Part shown: positions 62,288 to 64,000 of the stretch, piece after piece | Position numbering within the stretch: position 1 is the stretch's first letter | Layout: every line of letters starts with the position of its first letter | Origin: Ravibacter sp037191015 | GTDB taxonomy: Bacteria > Bacteroidota > Bacteroidia > Cytophagales > Spirosomataceae | NCBI GenBank assembly: GCA_037191015.1 | Contig: JBBCKD010000001.1 | Location: forward strand, 310,001 to 374,000 | Direction of reading: 5' to 3' | DNA length: 64,000 nucleotides | Translations under genes and position numbers: made by a program | Notes under the pieces: generated by a model | The model's database searches: none | What the model was told of the DNA's origin: nothing | Seen by the model: only the letters and a program-made list of their open reading frames with translations

Positions 62288-62325
62288 AACGCCTGCAATG
62301 ACGAGATTGAAGCAGGGCAGGCGTT
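62288..62325. repeat. Intercistronic inverted repeat in the PUL-D operon
   Basis: AACGCCTGC (62288-62296) pairs perfectly with GCAGGCGTT (62317-62325) across a 20-nt loop, in the 94-bp gap between the oxidoreductase stop and the metallophosphatase start. No T-run follows on the minus strand, so it may act as an mRNA stability or processing hairpin rather than a terminator. Confidence 0.5.
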
Positions 62326-62369
62326 ATCATTATAGAGTCGGTCGATACTGAAACGGCTACAAAAATTTC

Positions 62370-63704
62370 TTACTTCTTTGGTTTCTCCCAATCCCGGTCG
62401 TTAGCGCCGAGCCAGGAAGGGTGGCCGGTACCTCCGGCAAAACGGAGCTTCACGGGATCCCATTTAATGGCTGCCCGGTTGAAATAAAGCTGGTTGATCA
62501 GGTGGCAGCTAATGGCGGTGCGGCCGCCGATTTGCTCATTGGCGACCGGCTTCGAGCGGCTTTTAACACATGCCAGGAAATCATCGGTATGCGATGTGCT
62601 CTCATATAGCCTGACTTTTGCAGATTTCAAAAATGCTTCTTCTGCCTTCTGAACCTCCGCGGCGCATGTAGTGTCCGGATTTTTCTCGCGGGTTACAAAT
62701 TCGGCTACCGTCTTTCTCTTAACGATCAGCTTAAACCGTCCCCGGTTAGCCATCACTTCCCCATCGCTGCCATAGAAATGAACGCCAAAGCTGTCGGGCT
62801 CTGGTCCCTTATGTAGGAGGGTAACGCGGTTAGGGTAAATCAGCGCCGCCCTTTCATCTATCAGCCGGATTTCAACCGGCCCGCTGTCGTCCATATCCAG
62901 TCCCCATTGCGCTATATCCAGGTGGTGGGCGCCCCAATCCCCGACACTGCCCGTACCATATTCTTTATACGCTCTCCACAGAGGATAGAAATCGTGCACG
63001 CCACGCGGACTTAAAATTGAATTGTACGGACGTAGCGGGGCAGGCCCCAGCCACATGTTCCAGTCCAATCCCGGCTCCATAGCCTCTTCCCCGAGCAGGC
63101 AGGGCTGGGGCGGGTCACCAAACCTGCACTCCACACGGTCAATATCACCGATGCACCCGTTGCGTACCAGCTCCGCGGCGATCCGGAATTCCTTCATCGA
63201 GCGCTGCTGTGAGCCCGTCTGTACGATACGCTTGTTTTTACTCACCGCCTTCATCACCTCGATCGACTCCCTGATGCTGTGTGTCAGCGGCTTCTCACAG
63301 TATACATCCTTCCCGTTCCTGACAGCGGATAGAATATTGGCTGCGTGCCAGTGATCCGGAGTGGCAATGCAGACCGTATCGATATCTTTTCGCTCCATCA
63401 TCTCGCGGTAGTCGCCGTATTCCTTACAATCGATGGCTCCCTTCTCTTTGTTATCGGCATAGAACTGACGAACCCTCTGTTGCGCATGCATCCGCCGGTT
63501 GGTATCTACGTCGCAGACTGCCAGAACCTGGGTAGCGGGCAGGAACTTAGAGATCAGGTAATGGGACTGCTTCCCGGCGCCTACGAAGCCCATGGTGATA
63601 CGGTCGCTGGGCGGATTTGACCACACGCGTGACGGAATGATGAAAGGCGCTGCCATTGCCGAAGCGGTAATCTTTTTTACGAAGTCTCGTCTGCTTGTCT
63701 TCAT
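62370..63704 (-). CDS. Gfo/Idh/MocA family oxidoreductase, Tat-exported (PUL-D)
   Basis: 444 residues. The twin-arginine signal is MKTSRRDFVKKITASAMAAPFII; the Rossmann motif is MGFVGAGKQSHYL; the EKP motif is in DVYCEKPLTHSI. The C-terminal domain has WGAHHLDIAQWGLDMD, typical of the large exported branch of this family. It probably oxidises or epimerises a sugar in the periplasm using tightly held NAD(P). Its ATG overlaps the TGA of the upstream MFS gene (ATGA at 63704-63701), a clear sign of coupled translation. Confidence 0.9.
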   Translation of the reverse strand: MKTSRRDFVKKITASAMAAPFIIPSRVWSNPPSDRITMGFVGAGKQSHYLISKFLPATQVLAVCDVDTNRRMHAQQRVRQFYADNKEKGAIDCKEYGDYREMMERKDIDTVCIATPDHWHAANILSAVRNGKDVYCEKPLTHSIRESIEVMKAVSKNKRIVQTGSQQRSMKEFRIAAELVRNGCIGDIDRVECRFGDPPQPCLLGEEAMEPGLDWNMWLGPAPLRPYNSILSPRGVHDFYPLWRAYKEYGTGSVGDWGAHHLDIAQWGLDMDDSGPVEIRLIDERAALIYPNRVTLLHKGPEPDSFGVHFYGSDGEVMANRGRFKLIVKRKTVAEFVTREKNPDTTCAAEVQKAEEAFLKSAKVRLYESTSHTDDFLACVKSRSKPVANEQIGGRTAISCHLINQLYFNRAAIKWDPVKLRFAGGTGHPSWLGANDRDWEKPKK

Positions 63705-64000
63705 AGCGCTAAATTTTGCCTGTCCTGGTTTTTTAAATAATCGGCTTCAAAAAAATACTTATAGGCTACGATCAACAGGATTCCCGATAATACCCAAACG
63801 ACCGCGAGAACCGAAATCCCGAAAGAAAGCCCCAATACCGGCTTCAGGTAACCCAAAATCAACGGTGCGAAGGATCCGGCTGCAAACCCTATCGTGATCA
63901 TGATCCCCGAAGCGGAAGAATGGAATTTTTCAGGAATGACATCATATAAAATCGCATAAGTATTTGCATCGAAAAATGCACGCGCAAATCCAAACCCGGC
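63701..64000 (-). CDS. MFS transporter, C-terminal end only (cut by window edge)
   Basis: The last 99 codons of a major facilitator protein enter from the right edge: AGFGFARAFFDANTYAILYDV, then PEKFHSSASGIMITIGFAAGSFAPLILGYLKP and a final membrane segment VLAVVWVLSGILLIVAYKYFF. The segment covers about three helices of the C-terminal half. It overlaps the oxidoreductase start by 4 nt, so transporter and enzyme are made together, like the MFS/oxidoreductase pair at 26564-29216. Confidence 0.85.
   Translation of the reverse strand, partial: AGFGFARAFFDANTYAILYDVIPEKFHSSASGIMITIGFAAGSFAPLILGYLKPVLGLSFGISVLAVVWVLSGILLIVAYKYFFEADYLKNQDRQNLAL

Overview
The window reads as the chromosome of a member of the Bacteroidota, most likely an environmental glycan degrader of the Cytophagales type (Spirosomataceae or Dyadobacter-like; genus level is a guess). 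The evidence is four SusC/SusD outer-membrane pairs, ECF sigma factors of the Bacteroides expansion type, FecR anti-sigma factors, N-terminal STN domains on every SusC, TAnnTTTG-like promoter elements and many secreted enzymes. No transposase, integrase, CRISPR array, rRNA or prophage gene was found.

Layout. 1-5358 (minus): PUL-A, an ECF sigma factor, an STN-SusC and the start of a SusD, with no FecR gene between them. 5472-15179: a housekeeping block with tRNA-Arg(CCT) and its terminator, hflX, a class IV aminotransferase-like gene, ispF, a secreted amidohydrolase, a REP-like inverted repeat, a LemA/DUF2207 pair, a FabG-type reductase and a two-gene radical-SAM/DUF4130 DNA-repair-like operon. 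15365-26362 (plus): PUL-B, sigma, FecR, SusC, SusD, a tandem CE15-like plus alpha/beta-hydrolase protein and a neutral-ceramidase-like protein. 26481-29216 (plus): an MFS transporter preceded by a 28-codon remnant or leader, then a Tat-type Gfo/Idh/MocA oxidoreductase. 29457-48530 (plus): PUL-C, sigma, FecR, SusC, SusD, tannase-family esterase, sulfatase, DUF1080 (3-keto-glycoside hydrolase-like) protein, quinoprotein-cupredoxin dehydrogenase, SGNH hydrolase, second sulfatase, GH95 fucosidase-like enzyme and a phosphoesterase. 48527-64000 (minus, convergent with PUL-C): PUL-D, an MFS transporter (cut by the edge), Gfo/Idh/MocA oxidoreductase, degenerate metallophosphatase, a broken 3-hydroxyacyl-CoA dehydrogenase gene, a DapA/NanA-superfamily aldolase, a GH109-like protein, sigma, FecR, SusC, SusD and a 900-residue membrane-anchored six-hairpin-like protein of unknown family.

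How it works together. In each complete module, ligand binding at the STN-SusC transporter would signal through FecR to release the ECF sigma factor and raise expression of that module. PUL-C looks built for a sulfated, acylated fucose- or galactose-bearing glycan. PUL-D carries sugar-oxidising and aldolase functions. The most interesting candidates are: the translationally coupled DUF1080/quinoprotein-cupredoxin pair; the 900-residue orphan enzyme; a predicted two-hairpin RNA antisense to the PUL-A susC leader, supported by strand-specific G-U pairs; the radical-SAM repair gene ending in a QLTLF clamp-binding motif; and the duplicated promoter/leader in front of the MFS gene.

Limits: all calls come from reading the sequence by eye; no database search, folding program or alignment was run.
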